Source: Streptomyces sp. BK340 (lineage in GTDB: Bacteria; Actinomycetota; Actinomycetes; Streptomycetales; Streptomycetaceae). From it: a DNA stretch of 64,000 nt. The stretch's first letter is position 1. Each line of letters begins with the position of its first letter. The notes under the pieces were generated by a model that was given only the letters and a program-made list of their open reading frames with translations, did no database searches and was not told where the DNA came from. Shown here piece after piece: positions 61,939-64,000 of this stretch. The position numbers and the translations under genes were made by a program. Location of the stretch: contig NZ_VISR01000002.1 in assembly GCF_007827595.1 (NCBI RefSeq), positions 558,001 to 622,000 on the forward strand. Direction: 5' to 3'.

Positions 61939-61976
61939 AGAGGGCCACCGCATCGTCAGGGATGCGGTGGCCCTCT
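61939..61976. terminator. Bidirectional terminator after the surface locus
   Basis: A perfect 16-bp stem (61939–61954 with 61961–61976) with a 6-nt loop lies between the convergent surface-protein and POT-transporter genes. Confidence 0.88.
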
Positions 61977-61993
61977 CGGAGCCCTGGGCTACG

Positions 61994-63499
61994 TCAGTGG
62001 ACGTCGCCCATGAGCTTGTTGACCTTCTTGCGGTACATCCACACCGCGGCACCGGCGAGCACGGCGAGCACGGCCTCCAGCGTGACGAAGCCCGTCCGGT
62101 CGAGGTTCACCCCGCCGATGGCCGGGTTGGAGAGCAGCGCGGTGATCGAGTCGCCCGCGGTGACCGCGAGGAACCAGACGCCCATCATCTGCGAGGCGTA
62201 CTTCTTCGGCGCCATCTTCGTCGTGACGGACAGACCCACCGGAGACAGCGTCAGCTCACCGATCGTCTGGACGAAGTAGATCGCGACCAGCCACATCGCG
62301 GCGGCCTTGTGACCGCCGTCGGCGATCGACAGCGGGGCGAGGAAGAGGAAGAACGACGCACCGATCAGCACCAGGCCGGAGGCGAACTTCACGATCGTGC
62401 TCGGCTCCTTGCCGCGCCGGTTCAGCCACAGCCACAGCCAGGCGAAGACGGGCGCCAGGGCCATGATCATGACCGGGTTGACCGACTGGTACCAGGAGAC
62501 CGGGAACTCCCAGCCGAAGACGGTGTTCTCGGCCTTGCCGTCGGCGAAGATCGACAGGGTCGAACCACCCTGGTCGTAGATCATCCAGAAGACGGCGGCG
62601 GCCACGAAGAACCAGACGTAGGCCGACACCTTCGAACGCTCGGCACCGTCCAGGTCCTTGTCCCGCAGGATGCGGGTGATGACGAAGATCGGAACGATCA
62701 GACCGATGACGGTCAGCGGGATGAGCGCCCAGTTCAGGGTGAAGTGGCCGGAGAAGCCGACGGCGGCGTAGAAGACCGCGGCGATGCCCAGCCAGATCAG
62801 GCCCTTGCGCAGGGTGGCGGACTTCTCCTCGGCGGACAGCGGCGTGGGGACGACGCTGCTCTTCTCGCTCAGGTGACGGCTGCCGAGCAGGTACTGGGCC
62901 AGACCCAGCGCCATGCCGAGCGCGGCCAGCGCGAAGCCGAGGTGCCAGTTGACGTTCTCACCGACGGTGCCGATGATCAGCGGCGCGGCGAAGGCACCCA
63001 GGTTGATGCCGATGTAGAAGAGCGTGAAGCCACCGTCACGGCGCGGGTCGTCGGCGCCCTTGTACAGGTGACCCACCATCGTGGAGATGTTGGCCTTCAG
63101 CAGACCGGAGCCGATGGCGACCAGGCCGAGGCCGACGAAGAAGCTGGCCGAGACCGGCAGGGCCAGGCACAGGTGGCCCAGCATGATGATCAGGCCGGAG
63201 ACGGCGACCGTCTTGCGGGGACCGAGAACGCGGTCCGCGAACCAGCCGCCGGGCAGGGCGAGCAGGTACACGAGCGACACGTACACCGAGTAGATCGCGG
63301 TCGCGGTGCCCGCGTTCAGGTGCAGGCCACCCGGGGCCACCAGGTACAGCGGGAGCAGGGCCCTCATGCCGTAGTAGGAGAATCGCTCCCACATCTCGGT
63401 CATGAAGAGAGTGGCCAGTCCGCGGGGGTGGCCGAAGAAGGTCTTCTCGGAACCGGGGGTGCCCGGGCGGACCGAGTCCTTCGTCAGGCTGGACGCCAT
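61994..63499 (-). CDS. POT-family di/tripeptide proton symporter
   Basis: The 501-residue membrane protein has about 14 helices and the POT/PTR2 signature: LATLFMTEMWERFSYYGMRALLPLYL near the start (ExxERFxYY), and FTLFYIGINLGAFAAPLIIG. It imports small peptides driven by protons. The length is right for bacterial DtpT-type transporters. ATG 63499 follows AAGGAACG on the minus strand. The 490-bp leader region contains a hairpin. No peptidase is adjacent. Confidence 0.94.
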   Translation of the reverse strand: MASSLTKDSVRPGTPGSEKTFFGHPRGLATLFMTEMWERFSYYGMRALLPLYLVAPGGLHLNAGTATAIYSVYVSLVYLLALPGGWFADRVLGPRKTVAVSGLIIMLGHLCLALPVSASFFVGLGLVAIGSGLLKANISTMVGHLYKGADDPRRDGGFTLFYIGINLGAFAAPLIIGTVGENVNWHLGFALAALGMALGLAQYLLGSRHLSEKSSVVPTPLSAEEKSATLRKGLIWLGIAAVFYAAVGFSGHFTLNWALIPLTVIGLIVPIFVITRILRDKDLDGAERSKVSAYVWFFVAAAVFWMIYDQGGSTLSIFADGKAENTVFGWEFPVSWYQSVNPVMIMALAPVFAWLWLWLNRRGKEPSTIVKFASGLVLIGASFFLFLAPLSIADGGHKAAAMWLVAIYFVQTIGELTLSPVGLSVTTKMAPKKYASQMMGVWFLAVTAGDSITALLSNPAIGGVNLDRTGFVTLEAVLAVLAGAAVWMYRKKVNKLMGDVH

Positions 63500-63990
63500 G
63501 GTCGTTCCTTGCTGGTCGGGACGCGGCAGCTGGAGCGTTGCGCGCCCGGTGGGGGTGTGGCCGGCACCGGCAGGGTCGGTCGTCCACCCCCACGCCCAGG
63601 GGGAGTCCGGTCCGGATCACGGAGCGGTGGACGGCGACCACCGGGATCCACGCCCTGGACGCGTCACTGCGTCCGGAGCCCGGCCAGAGGTCATTCCTTT
63701 CAAGGCTGATCTTCGTCAGCCCGCACACAAAAGAGACCTTCAGCGTCAATCCCGCCAAAGGTCCCCGGTGTGCTACAGGCGTTCAGGTCACCATACGGCA
63801 GGACAGTGCCGGATATGGAAGGACTTGAGACGCGGATCACAGGTGTCGAGGGAACCGCGCGACCTGTTTCGAAGGCGTTATCTACCATCGCACCTCCCGG
63901 GCAATGGTTCGTACCACGGGTCCGGCAAGGTAAGAAGTCCTGCAACCGATCACACCCCAGCACTGCGCACGGGCGGTCTACCATCACCTC
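63500..63990. other. Intergenic region upstream of the POT gene
   Basis: No gene was supported. A stem-loop (GGCTGA-TCTTCG-TCAGCC, 63704–63721) lies in the leader of the POT gene. On the plus strand, TCTACCATC followed by CACCTC or ACCTC occurs at 63881–63896 and 63977–63990, just before a possible next gene. Confidence 0.4.
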
Positions 63991-64000
63991 ATGACCCGTG
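63991..64000 (+). CDS. Possible start of a next gene, cut by the window end
   Basis: The last ten bases read ATGACCCGTG (M-T-R). A −10-like TACCAT lies at 63979–63984, so a leaderless start is possible. Nothing else can be said from three codons. Confidence 0.25.

Overview
This is high-GC actinobacterial DNA. The gene set and order point to a Streptomyces chromosome, probably the conserved core arm. The clearest signs are a bldA-type tRNA-Leu(UAA), two adjacent resuscitation-promoting factor (Rpf) genes, the second behind a c-di-AMP (ydaO-type) riboswitch, eno followed by divIC, a hutU–hutF–hutI operon, and a SigB/SigF-type sigma factor beside hutI. From memory, the order matches the S. coelicolor interval that runs downward from mfd (about SCO3109) to about SCO3063. 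I could not check this. I saw no insertion sequence, prophage, CRISPR array or rRNA.

Layout. 1–6123: end of mfd, a secreted HNH-nuclease-like lipoprotein, two small cytosolic proteins, two exported proteins, and an orphan HTH/N6-adenine methyltransferase with a palindromic operator-like site upstream. 6275–10198: a membrane protein translationally coupled to a Ser/Thr kinase, then two exported proteins (DUF1906-like and SurA-N-like). 10332–14995: mazG, then a P-loop NTPase/TPR protein translationally coupled to a cytochrome P450. 15192–21107: two Rpf proteins, enolase, DivIC and a DUF501–Ppx/GppA fusion. 21171–26088: a type II NADH dehydrogenase with a Rex-like operator, two exported proteins of unknown role, and a cyclopropane-synthase-like methyltransferase. 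26103–29401: a MacB/FtsX-type ABC exporter on the minus strand. 29793–29876: bldA.

29917–41569: metabolic and envelope genes. These include an NmrA-like oxidoreductase, PobA, a Bax-inhibitor-1 protein, small conserved proteins, a thiolase, an SGNH hydrolase, a cystathionine beta-synthase, and a divergent XRE-regulator/SDR pair. 41647–46339: a Tat-exported carbonic anhydrase, an RpiR regulator, a membrane protein, and four minus-strand genes of the roadblock/LC7–DUF4388 type. 46519–53499: a PLP fold-III decarboxylase, then the histidine-utilisation operon hutU, an M20 amidohydrolase, hutF and hutI. This layout implies the deiminase route, in which formimidoylglutamate becomes formylglutamate and then glutamate.

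53541–57762: a stress-sigma module made of a sigma-like/zinc-finger/TM/ricin-lectin fusion, a SigB-type sigma factor, a STAS antagonist and a HATPase anti-sigma kinase. 57942–61923: a four-gene cell-surface locus with two sortase-type substrates (LPQTG and LAETG) that share a duplicated domain. 61994–63499: a POT-family peptide transporter. The best candidates for under-described systems are the surface locus, the NTPase/TPR–P450 pair, the orphan HTH-methyltransferase and the sigma-like/ricin fusion.
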